A stretch of DNA of 64,000 bases from Frondihabitans australicus (GCF_003634555.1 NZ_RBKS01000001.1:3224001-3288000); one strand, 5' to 3'; shown: positions 42,820 through 51,130, numbered from the stretch's first letter. The notes: generated by a model not told the origin, from the letters alone. Translations and numbers: made by a program.

Positions 42820-43084
42820 GGATACTGTCACTCATCGTGAGATGCGCAACAACAGCGGAGACCTCTTGAGGCGCGCCCAAGCAGGCGAGTCGGTCCTCAT
42901 CAGCAACAACGGTCACGTGGCTGCCATGCTCGTGCCGGCGCCACTCGACTCCCTCGACGTCCTCGTCGACGGGGGCCAGGCGCGATCGGCCCGCAAGCCG
43001 ATCTCCACCCTGAGCCTCATTCGCCGTAGCGCGTCGGACCGCACCTCGGCCCAGATCATCGACGATGTGCGCGGTCGCTGGTGA
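42818..43084 (+). CDS. Phd/YefM-family antitoxin
   Basis: An 88-residue antitoxin. The N-terminal THREMRNNSGDLLRRAQAGESVLI is the Phd/YefM DNA-binding fold, and the C-terminal helix binds and blocks the toxin. It overlaps the PIN toxin gene by GTGA. Repeated GTGCTAC sites upstream suggest autoregulation. This module interrupts the ureide operon between the amidase and the aminotransferase. Confidence 0.87.
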   Translation: MDTVTHREMRNNSGDLLRRAQAGESVLISNNGHVAAMLVPAPLDSLDVLVDGGQARSARKPISTLSLIRRSASDRTSAQIIDDVRGRW

Positions 43085-43467
43085 CGATCACCTACCTCGA
43101 CACGTCCGCCGCCGTGAAGCTGGTCATCGACGAGACCGAGTCGCAGGCACTCGTCGACGCCCTGACCGAGACGTCGCCGCGCCTCGTCGCCTCGTGGTTG
43201 CTGCACACGGAGCTGCACTGCGCTGCAGGTCGGAATCCCTCGGTCTTCGAACCGGCAGCTCTTCAGCAGGTGCTCGACGTCGTCACGCTGGTCGATGTCA
43301 CGAGGGGTGACCTGCTCGCTGCCGGAACCCATTCGCCGCTCCGGTCGAACGACGCCATCCACCTCGCCACGGCACTGCGGGTCGGTGCCGACGAAGTCCT
43401 CACGTACGACGCCGAGCTGGCCGCGTCCGCGCTGGCCGCCGGACTCGCGGTGTCCGCGCCGTCCTGA
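43081..43467 (+). CDS. vapC: PIN-domain toxin (VapC family)
   Basis: A 128-residue ribonuclease toxin. Acidic metal ligands are visible: Asp7 in ITYLDTSA, Glu in HTELHCAAG and Asp in RSNDAIHLATALRVG, with a last Asp in TYDAEL. VapC toxins cut tRNA or rRNA when released from antitoxin. The GTG start overlaps the antitoxin stop. Here the antitoxin is Phd-like rather than VapB-like, which is common. Confidence 0.87.
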   Translation: MTITYLDTSAAVKLVIDETESQALVDALTETSPRLVASWLLHTELHCAAGRNPSVFEPAALQQVLDVVTLVDVTRGDLLAAGTHSPLRSNDAIHLATALRVGADEVLTYDAELAASALAAGLAVSAPS

Positions 43468-43474
43468 CACGGAA

Positions 43475-43506
43475 TTCACACGCGTGAAACAGTCGTTGCG
43501 TAGAAT
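43475..43506 (+). promoter_or_regulatory. Promoter of the pucG operon
   Basis: TAGAAT (43501-43506) lies 6 nt before the GTG of the aminotransferase gene (leaderless). Upstream, TTCACACGCGTGAA (43475-43488) is a near-palindrome with GTGAAAC that may bind a regulator of the ureide genes. Confidence 0.55.
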
Positions 43507-43512
43507 GGCGGC

Positions 43513-44796
43513 GTGAAACAGACTTTTCAGCCGATCGCACCGCCCGCACGTCTGCTCATGGGCCCCGGCCCGATCAACGCCGACCCCCGGGTCCTGCGCG
43601 CCATGTCGGCCCAGCTGGTCGGTCAGTACGACCCCTGGATGACCCGTGCCATGGACGAGACGCAGGCCCTCTACCGCCAGGTCTTCAAGACCGCGAACGA
43701 GCAGACCATGCTCGTCGACGGCACCAGCCGCGCCGGCATCGAGGCTGCCCTCGTCTCGCTCATCGAGCCGGGCGACCGCGTGCTCGTGCCAATCTTCGGG
43801 CGCTTCGGGCACCTCCTGCGCGAGATCGCCGAGCGCGCAGGAGCCGAGGTGCACGTCATCGAGACCGACTGGGGCCAGGTCTTCCCGCTCCGTGCGATCG
43901 AAGAGGCGATCACCCGCGTGCGACCCAAGGTGCTCGCCGTCGTGCACGGCGACACCTCCACGACGGTCGCGCAGCCCCTCGACGGCCTCGGCGAGATCTG
44001 CGCCCGCGAGGGAGTCCTCTTCTACACCGACGTCACGGCGAGCATCGGCGGCAACGAGTTCCCGACCGACGACCTGGGCCTGGACGCCGTCACCGCGGGC
44101 CTGCAGAAGTGCCTCGGCGGCCCGTCGGGCTCCTCGCCGGTGACGTTCTCGCAGAAGGCCGTCGACGTGATCTATGGCCGGAAGTCGGTCGAGGCGGGCA
44201 TCCGCGGCGAGGGCGACGTGGCCGCCGCCGACCCGATCCGCTCGAACTACTTCGATCTCGCCATGATCTTCGACTACTGGGGCCCGAAGCGCCTCAACCA
44301 CCACACCGAGGCCACGACGATGCTCTACGGGGCGCGAGAGTGCGCCCGCCTCCTCGTGGAGGAGGGCATCGACGACGCGGTGGCCCGCCACGAGCTGCAC
44401 GGCCGAGCCATGCTCGAGGGCGTCCGCGGCCTCGGGCTCGACGTCTTCGGCGACACCTCGCACAAGATGAACAACGTGGTCGCCGTCGTGATCCCCGACG
44501 GCATCGACGGCGACGGTGCCCGAAGCGCCCTGCTCGACGACTTCGGCATCGAGATCGGCACCTCCTTCGGGCCGCTGCACGGCAAGGTGTGGCGCATCGG
44601 CACCATGGGCTACAACGCCCGGAAGGACGCCGTGCTCACGACGCTGTCTGCGCTCGAGTCGGTGCTCCGGCGCGGCGGCGTCTCAGTCACTGCGGGCGGG
44701 GGAGTGGGCGCGGCGTACGACGTGTACGACGACGTCGTGTCGCCGGCTCCTGCGCCCGTCGTCACCGAGTCGCTCGACGCCGGGAGCGCGCGGTGA
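43513..44796 (+). CDS. pucG: (S)-ureidoglycine-glyoxylate aminotransferase-like enzyme
   Basis: A 427-residue class V PLP aminotransferase. The PLP lysine is Lys199 in GLQKCLGGPSG, with Asp173 in YTDVTASIGG and substrate-site Asn/Arg in the N-terminal LLMGPGPINADP. PucG transfers the amino group from ureidoglycine to glyoxylate, giving oxalurate and glycine. Next to it is allantoate hydrolase (GTGA overlap), which makes ureidoglycine, so the pathway assignment is stronger than for the related serine- or alanine-glyoxylate enzymes. Confidence 0.88.
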   Translation: MKQTFQPIAPPARLLMGPGPINADPRVLRAMSAQLVGQYDPWMTRAMDETQALYRQVFKTANEQTMLVDGTSRAGIEAALVSLIEPGDRVLVPIFGRFGHLLREIAERAGAEVHVIETDWGQVFPLRAIEEAITRVRPKVLAVVHGDTSTTVAQPLDGLGEICAREGVLFYTDVTASIGGNEFPTDDLGLDAVTAGLQKCLGGPSGSSPVTFSQKAVDVIYGRKSVEAGIRGEGDVAAADPIRSNYFDLAMIFDYWGPKRLNHHTEATTMLYGARECARLLVEEGIDDAVARHELHGRAMLEGVRGLGLDVFGDTSHKMNNVVAVVIPDGIDGDGARSALLDDFGIEIGTSFGPLHGKVWRIGTMGYNARKDAVLTTLSALESVLRRGGVSVTAGGGVGAAYDVYDDVVSPAPAPVVTESLDAGSAR

Positions 44797-46046
44797 CTGC
44801 CGACAGGCCGCCGGTCGACGCCGCCGAGATCCTCCGCCGGTGCGACGTGCTCGCGCGCGAGACGTCGAGCGACACGGGCATCGAGCGGGTCTACCTCTCG
44901 CCCGAGCACGCCGCCGTGAACCGGCTCGCCGGAGAGTGGATGCACGAGGCCGGCCTCAGCACCTGGATGGACGCCGCCGGAAACCAGCGCGGCCGGTACG
45001 AGGGGCTGCGCCCGGGTGGGCCGGCCCTGCTGCTCGGCTCGCACCTCGACACCGTTCCGAATGCCGGGCGCTACGACGGGATCCTCGGCGTGCTGCTCGC
45101 GATCGCCGTCGTCGACCGACTACGCGCCCGCGACGAGCGCCTGCCCTTCGCGATCGAGGTGCTCGCGTTCGGCGACGAGGAGGGCACCCGCTTCGGCACC
45201 GCGCTGCTCGGCTCGCGCGCCGCGGCCGGAACGTGGGACGACGCCTGGTGGGACCTCCACGACAAGGCGGGCACCACACTGCGCGAGGCGTTCGTCGAGT
45301 TCGGCCTGGACCCGTCGCGCGTCGGCGATGCGGCCCTCAAGCGCGGCGACGTCGTCGGCTACCTCGAGGCGCACATCGAGCAGGGGCCCTACCTCGAGGA
45401 GGGCGACCGCGCGCTCGCCATCGTCTCGTCGATCGCCGGCGCCCGCCGCTTCGGCCTCACCCTGATCGGCGAGGCCGGCCACGCGGGCGGAGTGCCGTTC
45501 CACCGCCGCCATGACGCACTCGCCGGAGCCAGCGAGGTCGTTCTCGCCGTCGAGCGCCTCGCCCGCGACGCCGGCGCGATCGCCACGGTGGGGCGCCTGC
45601 AGGCGTTCCCCGGCGGCGTGAACGTGATCCCGGGCCGGGTCGATTTCAGCCTCGACCTCCGTGCGGAGACCGACGCCGTGCGCGACTCGGTCTTCGCCGG
45701 GATCGAGGACGTCATCGCCGCCGTCTGCGAGAGGCGAGGCCTCCGCTGTGAGATCGACGAGACGCACAGCGCCCCTGCAGTGGTCGCCGCTCCGGCCCTC
45801 CAGTCGGTGATCGGCGCCGGAATCCGCGCCACCGGCGACGCCAGCCCGACCGTCCTCTTCTCGAAGGCCGGCCACGACGCCATGGCGATCGACTCGCTGA
45901 CCGCGTGGGCGATGCTCTTCGTCCGCAACGGCCGTGGCGGCATCAGCCACCACCCCGACGAGACGGTGACGCTGGCCGACGTCGCGACGGCGCTCGACGC
46001 GTTCGAGGCGGCGGTGCTGGCTCTCGCGGCGACGTACGGGTCGTGA
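44793..46046 (+). CDS. allC: Allantoate amidohydrolase (M20 family)
   Basis: A 417-residue metallo-amidohydrolase that turns allantoate into ureidoglycine, CO2 and NH3. Metal ligands are His84 and Asp95 in GSHLDTVPNAGRYDG and Glu129/130 in FGDEEGTRFGT, with a later His in HIEQGPYLE. FRSAGHDAM of the family appears here as FSKAGHDAM. GTG overlaps the pucG stop. N-carbamoyl amino acid hydrolases are close relatives, but the neighbours support allantoate. Confidence 0.9.
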   Translation: MTADRPPVDAAEILRRCDVLARETSSDTGIERVYLSPEHAAVNRLAGEWMHEAGLSTWMDAAGNQRGRYEGLRPGGPALLLGSHLDTVPNAGRYDGILGVLLAIAVVDRLRARDERLPFAIEVLAFGDEEGTRFGTALLGSRAAAGTWDDAWWDLHDKAGTTLREAFVEFGLDPSRVGDAALKRGDVVGYLEAHIEQGPYLEEGDRALAIVSSIAGARRFGLTLIGEAGHAGGVPFHRRHDALAGASEVVLAVERLARDAGAIATVGRLQAFPGGVNVIPGRVDFSLDLRAETDAVRDSVFAGIEDVIAAVCERRGLRCEIDETHSAPAVVAAPALQSVIGAGIRATGDASPTVLFSKAGHDAMAIDSLTAWAMLFVRNGRGGISHHPDETVTLADVATALDAFEAAVLALAATYGS

Positions 46047-46906
46047 GCGACTCGGGGCCCGAAGACGCGTCGGTCGCCGACGCGTCCCCGCTCACCGGCG
46101 CCGGAATCCGTGTCCGCATCGACGCGAACTACGTGGCCCTCACAAGGCAGGAGCAGCGCGCCGCCGACTTCATCCTCGACCACCTCGACGACCTCGCCGT
46201 CTACTCGGCCACCGAGATCGCCTCGTCGAGCGGGGTGTCGAAGGCCACGGTGTCGCGGCTCTTCCGCCGGCTCGGCTTCGCCGACGCGCAAGAGGTCCGA
46301 GAGCACGCCCGAGAGCTCCGCAGCCGCGGCATCCCCGTCGGCGCGCCAGCAGACCTCGCGGCGCACGCCGCCACCGAGCACGCCGCCCTCGATCGCATGC
46401 TCGCGGGCCTCGCCGACGGCCGGCTCGACGAGGCGGTGCGGCTGCTCGCGGGCGCCGCGCGCGTGGTCGTGCTCGGCTTCCGCAACAGCTATCCCGTCGC
46501 CCTGCACCTCTCCAACCAATTGACGCAGGCGCGCCCCGACGTGCGGCTCGCGCCCGCCCCGGGGCAGTCGGTGGGGCAGGAGCTCGCGGGCCTCGGCCCG
46601 GCAGACGCCGTGCTGCTGGTGGCCTTCCGCCGCCGGCCGTCCGGGGTGGGGCTCGTGCTCGACGCGCTCGCGACGCGCGGGGTGCCGACCGTGCTGGTGT
46701 CGGATCCTGCGTTCCGTCCTGCCCTCGGCGCCGGGGTGCACCTGACCTGCCCAGTGGAAGCCACGGGGGCCTTCGACTCGTACGCCGCCGCCATGAGCCT
46801 GGCGCAGCTGATCGCCGTGCGGGTGCTGGCGCTCGGCGGGGGAGCGGGGCGGGCGCGCGTGGCGGACGTCACGGCGCTCTACGGCGAGCTCGGCGAGCTG
46901 GAGTAG
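46043..46906 (+). CDS. RpiR/MurR-family regulator
   Basis: A 287-residue regulator. The N-terminal helix-turn-helix (about residues 30-105) has LTRQEQRAADFILDHLDDLAV and SSGVSKATVSRLFRRLGF, and the C-terminal SIS domain (about 125-270) includes VVLGFRNSYPVALHLSNQL. GTG overlaps the allC stop. It is the only regulator within the ureide operon, so it likely senses an intermediate such as allantoate or ureidoglycine. Candidate sites lie upstream of allB and the creatininase gene. Confidence 0.87.
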   Translation: MSDSGPEDASVADASPLTGAGIRVRIDANYVALTRQEQRAADFILDHLDDLAVYSATEIASSSGVSKATVSRLFRRLGFADAQEVREHARELRSRGIPVGAPADLAAHAATEHAALDRMLAGLADGRLDEAVRLLAGAARVVVLGFRNSYPVALHLSNQLTQARPDVRLAPAPGQSVGQELAGLGPADAVLLVAFRRRPSGVGLVLDALATRGVPTVLVSDPAFRPALGAGVHLTCPVEATGAFDSYAAAMSLAQLIAVRVLALGGGAGRARVADVTALYGELGELE

Positions 46907-46971
46907 CGCCCTCGTCGTCGTCGCCTCGCCGGACCTCTCCCGTCGGCCTGGCCCCAGCTTGCGCCTTCCCG

Positions 46972-47069
46972 TTCGGTAATTCAGGCCCCTCTCGTCGGGC
47001 ATGTGCGCGCGGGCGCATGGCCACGCGCGGCGGCCGTCCGGCGGCGCACGAGGAGCCTGAATTACCGAG
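46972..47069. repeat. Long palindrome, family B copy 2
   Basis: TTCGGTAATTCAGGCCCCT (46972-46990) pairs with 47051-47069 with 2 mismatches over a ~60-nt loop. It lies between the convergent rpiR-type and allB genes. The arm matches 30223-30320. Confidence 0.65.
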
Positions 47070-47150
47070 AGGGAGACGCCCGGCGATCGCGTCGGCCCGG
47101 CGATCGCGCCATCCGGGCGGCGGCCGCGCGGCGACGCCCCGAGAGCCCGG

Positions 47151-48476
47151 CTAGCGGCGGCGCAGCAGCTGCCCGCGCGCCTGGTCGCCGACGAGGGCGC
47201 CGGCCAGCCACGCGCGCGACACCTCGCCACGCAGCTCGGTGCCGTCGAACGCGCTCACCGGGTTCTTGTGGGCGAGCTCGCTCGCCGCGACGGTGAAGGT
47301 GCGGTCGGGCGCGAAGGCCACGAGGTCGGCCTTCGAGCCGGGCGCGATGCGGCCGAGGTGGCCGAGGCCCACGAGGTCGGCGGTGTTCGTCGACATCCAC
47401 TTCACCACGGTCGACAGGGGGATCCTGCGGGCCGCCGCCCCCGTCCAGACCGCTCGGAACGACAGCTCGAGCCCCGAGATGCCGCCCCAGGCGAGCTCGA
47501 AGTCGCCGTCGCCGGCGAACTTCAGCGCCGCCGTCGAGGGGGAGTGGTCGCTGGCGACGAGGTCGATGGTGCCGTCGACGAGGGCGCCCCAGAGCAGCTC
47601 CTGGTTGGCGTGGTCGCGGATCGGCGGGCAGCACTTGTACTGCGTCGCGCCGTCGTCGATGTGCTCTTCGTCGAACGTGAGGTAGTGCGGGCAGGTCTCG
47701 ACGGTGAGGCGCAGGCCCTCGTCTTTCGCGCGGCGGATCATGGGCAGCGCGGCGGCCGACGACAGGTGCAGGATGTGCGCCCGGCCTCCGGTCCGTCGCA
47801 CGGCGTCGATCACGTGGGCGATCGCCGACTCCTCCGACTCGTCGGGGCGCGAGCGCACGAAGGCGGCGTACGAGGTGCCCTCGGTCGCGGGGGCGGCGTC
47901 GAGGGTCGCAGGATCCTCCGCATGCACGATCAGCAGACCGTCGAACGCGGCGATCTCGTCCATCGCCTGATTCAGCTGCTCGGTCGACAGGTGTGGGAAC
48001 TCGTCGACGCCCGACGGCGAGAGGAACGCCTTGAAGCCGAAGACCCCGGCCTCCCAGAGCTCGCGAAGGTGTCCGAGCGACGACGGGATCGCGCCGCCCC
48101 AGAAGCCGACGTCGATGACGGCCTGCGGTGCCGCGGCCTCGCGCTTGAGGGCGAGCGCCTCCGGCGTCGTGGTCGGCGGGATGCTGTTGAGCGGCATGTC
48201 GACGATCGTGGTGACGCCGCCGTTCGCCGCCGCGCGGGTGGCGGTGGCGAAGCCCTCCCACTCGGTGCGGCCCGGCTCGTTGACGTGCACGTGCGTGTCG
48301 ACGATTCCGGGGATCAGCACCTCGTCGTCGGCGAGCTGGACGTCCGACTCCGTCTCGACGATGGCGTCGGGCTCCAGGATCGCGACGACCCGGTCTCCGA
48401 TCACGGCGACGGCCGCCGGCTGGAACTCCCCGTCGACGAGGACTCGGCTGCTGCGGACGACGAGGTCGTAGTTCAT
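47151..48476 (-). CDS. allB: Allantoinase
   Basis: A 441-residue dihydroorotase-like amidohydrolase that opens allantoin to allantoate. The metal ligands are His62 and His64 in DTHVHVNEPGRTEWEGF, the carboxylated Lys149 is in GFKAFLSP, and SDHSPS near residue 310 provides the last Asp. ATG is 6 nt after TACGAT on the minus strand (leaderless). It faces the allC/pucG operon, completing the allantoin route. A conserved element upstream is shared with the creatininase gene. Confidence 0.92.
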   Translation of the reverse strand: MNYDLVVRSSRVLVDGEFQPAAVAVIGDRVVAILEPDAIVETESDVQLADDEVLIPGIVDTHVHVNEPGRTEWEGFATATRAAANGGVTTIVDMPLNSIPPTTTPEALALKREAAAPQAVIDVGFWGGAIPSSLGHLRELWEAGVFGFKAFLSPSGVDEFPHLSTEQLNQAMDEIAAFDGLLIVHAEDPATLDAAPATEGTSYAAFVRSRPDESEESAIAHVIDAVRRTGGRAHILHLSSAAALPMIRRAKDEGLRLTVETCPHYLTFDEEHIDDGATQYKCCPPIRDHANQELLWGALVDGTIDLVASDHSPSTAALKFAGDGDFELAWGGISGLELSFRAVWTGAAARRIPLSTVVKWMSTNTADLVGLGHLGRIAPGSKADLVAFAPDRTFTVAASELAHKNPVSAFDGTELRGEVSRAWLAGALVGDQARGQLLRRR

Positions 48477-48482
48477 GCCCCG

Positions 48483-48514
48483 ATCGTAGGCCCCGCGCTT
48501 TTCGAGCACGTTTC
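48483..48514 (-). promoter_or_regulatory. allB promoter and shared upstream element
   Basis: On the minus strand CGAAACGTGC-TCGAAAAGCGCG precedes a TACGAT -10 box (48483-48488) 6 nt before the ATG. Nearly the same 30-bp element is at 50577-50610 before the creatininase gene, suggesting a common regulator. Confidence 0.65.
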
Positions 48515-48531
48515 GTGCCGTGCCGCGGCGG

Positions 48532-49044
48532 TCAGTTCGCGGCGATGCGCAGCGCTTCGAGGTCGCGGGCCGAGAATGCGATCAGGGTGACGGTGTCGAG
48601 CGCGTCCGGGTGCTCAGCGATCCACGAGCGGATCGTGTCGACGGCGACACTCGATGCATCGGCCATCGGGTAGCCGTAGGCGCCGGTCGAGATGGAAGGG
48701 AAGGCGATGGTGCGGTAGTCGGCTCCTGCGGCCAGGTCGAGGGAGCTCCGGTAGCACGACGCGAGCAGGACCTCGTTCTCATCGGCGGAATGCTGCCGGT
48801 AGATGGGGCCGACAGCGTGCACGATCGCCTTGGCCGTCGTGATCTCGAACGCGGGTGTCATCTTCGCCTCGCCCTGCGCGGCGCCGTGAAGTCGACGACA
48901 TGCCTCGAGGAGCCGTGGCCCCGCCGCACGGTGGATCGCGCCGTCCACGCCGCCGCCACCCACGAGGCTCGAGTTCGCTGCATTCACGATGACGTCGGCT
49001 CGAAACGAGGTGATGTCTGCCTGTTGCACGGCGAGCTCGGTCAT
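48532..49044 (-). CDS. Macro-domain ADP-ribose deacetylase
   Basis: A 170-residue macro domain (YmdB/MacroD type) that removes O-acetyl from ADP-ribose or ADP-ribose from proteins. VIVNAANSSLVGGGGVDGAIH (about residues 18-38) and FPSISTGAYGYP (about 118-129) form the ADP-ribose pocket. It lies between allB and an oxidoreductase gene without evident links to ureide use. The inverted repeat at its start may be a binding site. Confidence 0.9.
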   Translation of the reverse strand: MTELAVQQADITSFRADVIVNAANSSLVGGGGVDGAIHRAAGPRLLEACRRLHGAAQGEAKMTPAFEITTAKAIVHAVGPIYRQHSADENEVLLASCYRSSLDLAAGADYRTIAFPSISTGAYGYPMADASSVAVDTIRSWIAEHPDALDTVTLIAFSARDLEALRIAAN

Positions 49045-49070
49045 TCGTCCGTTCTACCCGACGGACGAAT
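49043..49070. promoter_or_regulatory. Inverted repeat at macro-domain gene start
   Basis: ATTCGTCCGT (49043-49052) and ACGGACGAAT (49061-49070) are perfect arms around 8 nt. The repeat overlaps the macro-domain ATG and lies beyond the stop of the PNPOx-like gene, so it could be an operator or a terminator. Confidence 0.45.
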
Positions 49071-49105
49071 CCGTCGGCACGAGGCGGCAGCGGCGGCGCC
49101 ACAGA

Positions 49106-49702
49106 TCAGCCGGACAGGAGCCGCGACTGCCAGCCGCCCGTGTCGGCGGACCGCGTGAAGCGCAGCCGCCGCGAAGCCGTGCCGACACCCGGCGTCCAGA
49201 ACGTCAGCTCGGTGGGCCGCACGACCACGCCGAACCAGGTGTCGGGCTGCTCGAAGCCGTCGGGGTGGGCGGCGGCGAACTCGGCCCACTGCTCGCGGCG
49301 CACCGAGTCCGGCAGCTCGGCGAACGCCGGAGTGTTCTGCCACGCGAGCTGCTGCAGGTACGGCGACCGGGCCCGGTACGCCCACGCCGACTCGTCGGGA
49401 GGGGCGATGGCGGCGACTCCGCGCACGACGAGCTGCCGGGGGAGTTCGGGCCAGAGCAGGGTGAGGGCGACGTGCGGTTCGGCTGCCAGCTGGGCGACTT
49501 TCGCTGATCCTGAGTCGGTGTGAAAGTACAGCCCCTGCTCGTCGTATTCGGTGAGCAGCACGGCTCGGGCGTCGGGGCGGCCGGCAGGAGTGATCGTCGA
49601 CAGCGTCATCAGCGGGCGATCGGGCGCGTCGTTCGACGGGAGCCAGGCCTGGAGCAGCGCCCACGCCTCGTCGGGCATCGGCCTGCCCGCAGTGAACGTC
49701 AC
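49106..49702 (-). CDS. Pyridoxamine 5'-phosphate oxidase-like flavoprotein
   Basis: A 198-residue FMN-dependent oxidase related to PdxH. FMN-binding stretches RPDARAVLLTEYDEQGLYFHT and QLAAEPHVALTLLWPELPRQL precede the C-terminal RRLRF. The substrate-binding C-terminal block of true PdxH (RLHDR...) is only partly present, so the role may be other than PLP salvage. GTG overlaps the creatininase stop (GTGA). PLP supply for PucG is an attractive but unproven link. Confidence 0.8.
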   Translation of the reverse strand: MTFTAGRPMPDEAWALLQAWLPSNDAPDRPLMTLSTITPAGRPDARAVLLTEYDEQGLYFHTDSGSAKVAQLAAEPHVALTLLWPELPRQLVVRGVAAIAPPDESAWAYRARSPYLQQLAWQNTPAFAELPDSVRREQWAEFAAAHPDGFEQPDTWFGVVVRPTELTFWTPGVGTASRRLRFTRSADTGGWQSRLLSG

Positions 49703-50571
49703 GGACTCGATGGTGGCACGTCGAGCAGCGGCGCGGTGTCGACCACTCCGTGCAGCGGCTCGGTACCGGGCAGGGCGGGGTGGTCGAAGGCGGCGATCTC
49801 GGCGAGGGCCGCGACCCCGGCGTCGACGGAGCGACGGAACAGCGTGGCTCCCCACGCAGCGGTCGCGCCCGACGCGTCGCCGACGACCCCGGCGGGCCCG
49901 AAGTCGTTCGACAGCCAGCCGAAGTGCACCGGGCCTCCGTTGAACTTCACGTGCTGAAGCGACTCCATGTGCGGCGGCACCCATCGCGACGCCCGCGACA
50001 GGTCGACCAGGTCGGGCCGCAGGTGCAGGATCATGGACGTCTCGCTGTGGCCACCGTGCACGCCGAACCCGTGCTCGTCGGGGCCGGAGAGACCCGGGCC
50101 GCCGTCGGCACCGCGCACACCGTCGCCCGACGGGATCGTCGGCCCCATCAGGAACGTCCGCAGCCCGAAACGCCGCCGGATCTCGCGCAGGGCGACCTGC
50201 AGCAGCGCGATGTTGCCGCCGTGGCCGTTGTAGAACACGAGCGTCTTCGCGGGGGTGGCCGCGATCGACCGCCCGATGTCGACGACCGTGTCGAGCAGCG
50301 TCGTCGCATTCAGCCACACGGTTCCGGGCGCCCAGAAGTGCTCGTCCGACTTCGTGTAGGCAAGGGCCGGCAGGATCCACACGTCCTGCCCCGCGCTCGC
50401 CGCCTCGTCGACGATCGCCGCCGAGATGAGGTCGGCCATGAGCCAGTCGGTCGAGAGCGGCAGGTGGGGGCCGTGGTGCTCGATGGCTCCGGTCGGCAGC
50501 ACCACGATCGAGCCCGCCCCGAGGGTGGAGGCGAGCGCGGGGCCGGAGAGGTGGACGAGTTCGCGGTTCAC
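49699..50571 (-). CDS. Creatininase-family amidohydrolase
   Basis: A 290-residue member of the creatinine amidohydrolase fold. Metal ligands are Glu31, His33 and Asp42 in AIEHHGPHLPLSTDW, with NGHGGN and HGGHSETSM in the later half. Family members hydrolyse creatinine, formamidopyrimidine or cyclic ureides. In this catabolic block the substrate is probably a purine-related ring or formamide. GTG start is 6 nt after a TACGCT box, and the allB-like element precedes it. Confidence 0.85.
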   Translation of the reverse strand: MNRELVHLSGPALASTLGAGSIVVLPTGAIEHHGPHLPLSTDWLMADLISAAIVDEAASAGQDVWILPALAYTKSDEHFWAPGTVWLNATTLLDTVVDIGRSIAATPAKTLVFYNGHGGNIALLQVALREIRRRFGLRTFLMGPTIPSGDGVRGADGGPGLSGPDEHGFGVHGGHSETSMILHLRPDLVDLSRASRWVPPHMESLQHVKFNGGPVHFGWLSNDFGPAGVVGDASGATAAWGATLFRRSVDAGVAALAEIAAFDHPALPGTEPLHGVVDTAPLLDVPPSSP

Positions 50572-50576
50572 AGGTC

Positions 50577-50610
50577 GAGCGTAGGCCGCGCGCTTTTCGG
50601 GCACGTTTCG
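50577..50610 (-). promoter_or_regulatory. Creatininase promoter, element shared with allB
   Basis: Minus-strand CGAAACGTGC-CCGAAAAGCGCG then GCCTACGCT. TACGCT (50578-50583) is 6 nt before the GTG. It matches the allB upstream element except for one indel and one substitution. Confidence 0.65.
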
Positions 50611-50643
50611 GCGGAGACGCGCGCGCCCTGCCCCGTGACGAGC

Positions 50644-50678
50644 CAGTGCCCCGCACGCCGGATGCGGGCGGGGCACTG
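50644..50678. terminator. Hairpin terminator of secreted protein gene
   Basis: CAGTGCCCCGC (50644-50654) pairs perfectly with GCGGGGCACTG (50668-50678). It lies 18 nt past the stop of the minus-strand secreted protein gene. Confidence 0.7.
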
Positions 50679-50695
50679 AGAGTGCAAGCCGCGTT

Positions 50696-51130
50696 TCAGT
50701 CGACGACCACGGTCTGCGAAAGCGTGGTGATTTCTCCGAGGCGGTCTTCCGAAGCGGTGAAGGTCACGGTGTCGCCCGACTTCAGACCGTTGGGCAGCAG
50801 GACGGTGGCCCTCCAGCCGCGGAGTGTGTACGCGGCGCCTTCGGTCACCTGACCGTTCACGCTGACATTTACCGTGACGATGGCGTTGTACGCGCCGGTG
50901 CCAGACAGGGTCAGGGCCCGCGAGCCCGACAGGGCGGACGACATCGCACGGAAGGTGAAGGGCGTCGTGTCGGCGGGGTCGACGGGCGCGACGAAGCCGG
51001 GACCGCCGCCGCAGGTGGACGGGGCGCACGAAGCAGTGTCGACCGTGTTTGCCGCGTTGGCCGCCACCGGAGTCAGGATGAGCGCGGCGCCGATGCCTAC
51101 TGCGGCGAGGCCCTTGAGGATGGTGTTCAT
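50696..51130 (-). CDS. Small secreted protein of unknown function
   Basis: A 144-residue exported protein. The signal peptide LKGLAAVGIGAALILTPVAANA ends at about residue 26. The mature part has CAPSTC near its N-terminus and a beta-rich Ig-like body (TLSGTGAYNAIVTVNVSVNG). A strong AGAAAGG site precedes the ATG, and a clear hairpin follows the stop, so it is a monocistronic, well-expressed unit. Two cysteines could form a disulphide. I do not recognise a family. Confidence 0.75.
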   Translation of the reverse strand: MNTILKGLAAVGIGAALILTPVAANAANTVDTASCAPSTCGGGPGFVAPVDPADTTPFTFRAMSSALSGSRALTLSGTGAYNAIVTVNVSVNGQVTEGAAYTLRGWRATVLLPNGLKSGDTVTFTASEDRLGEITTLSQTVVVD

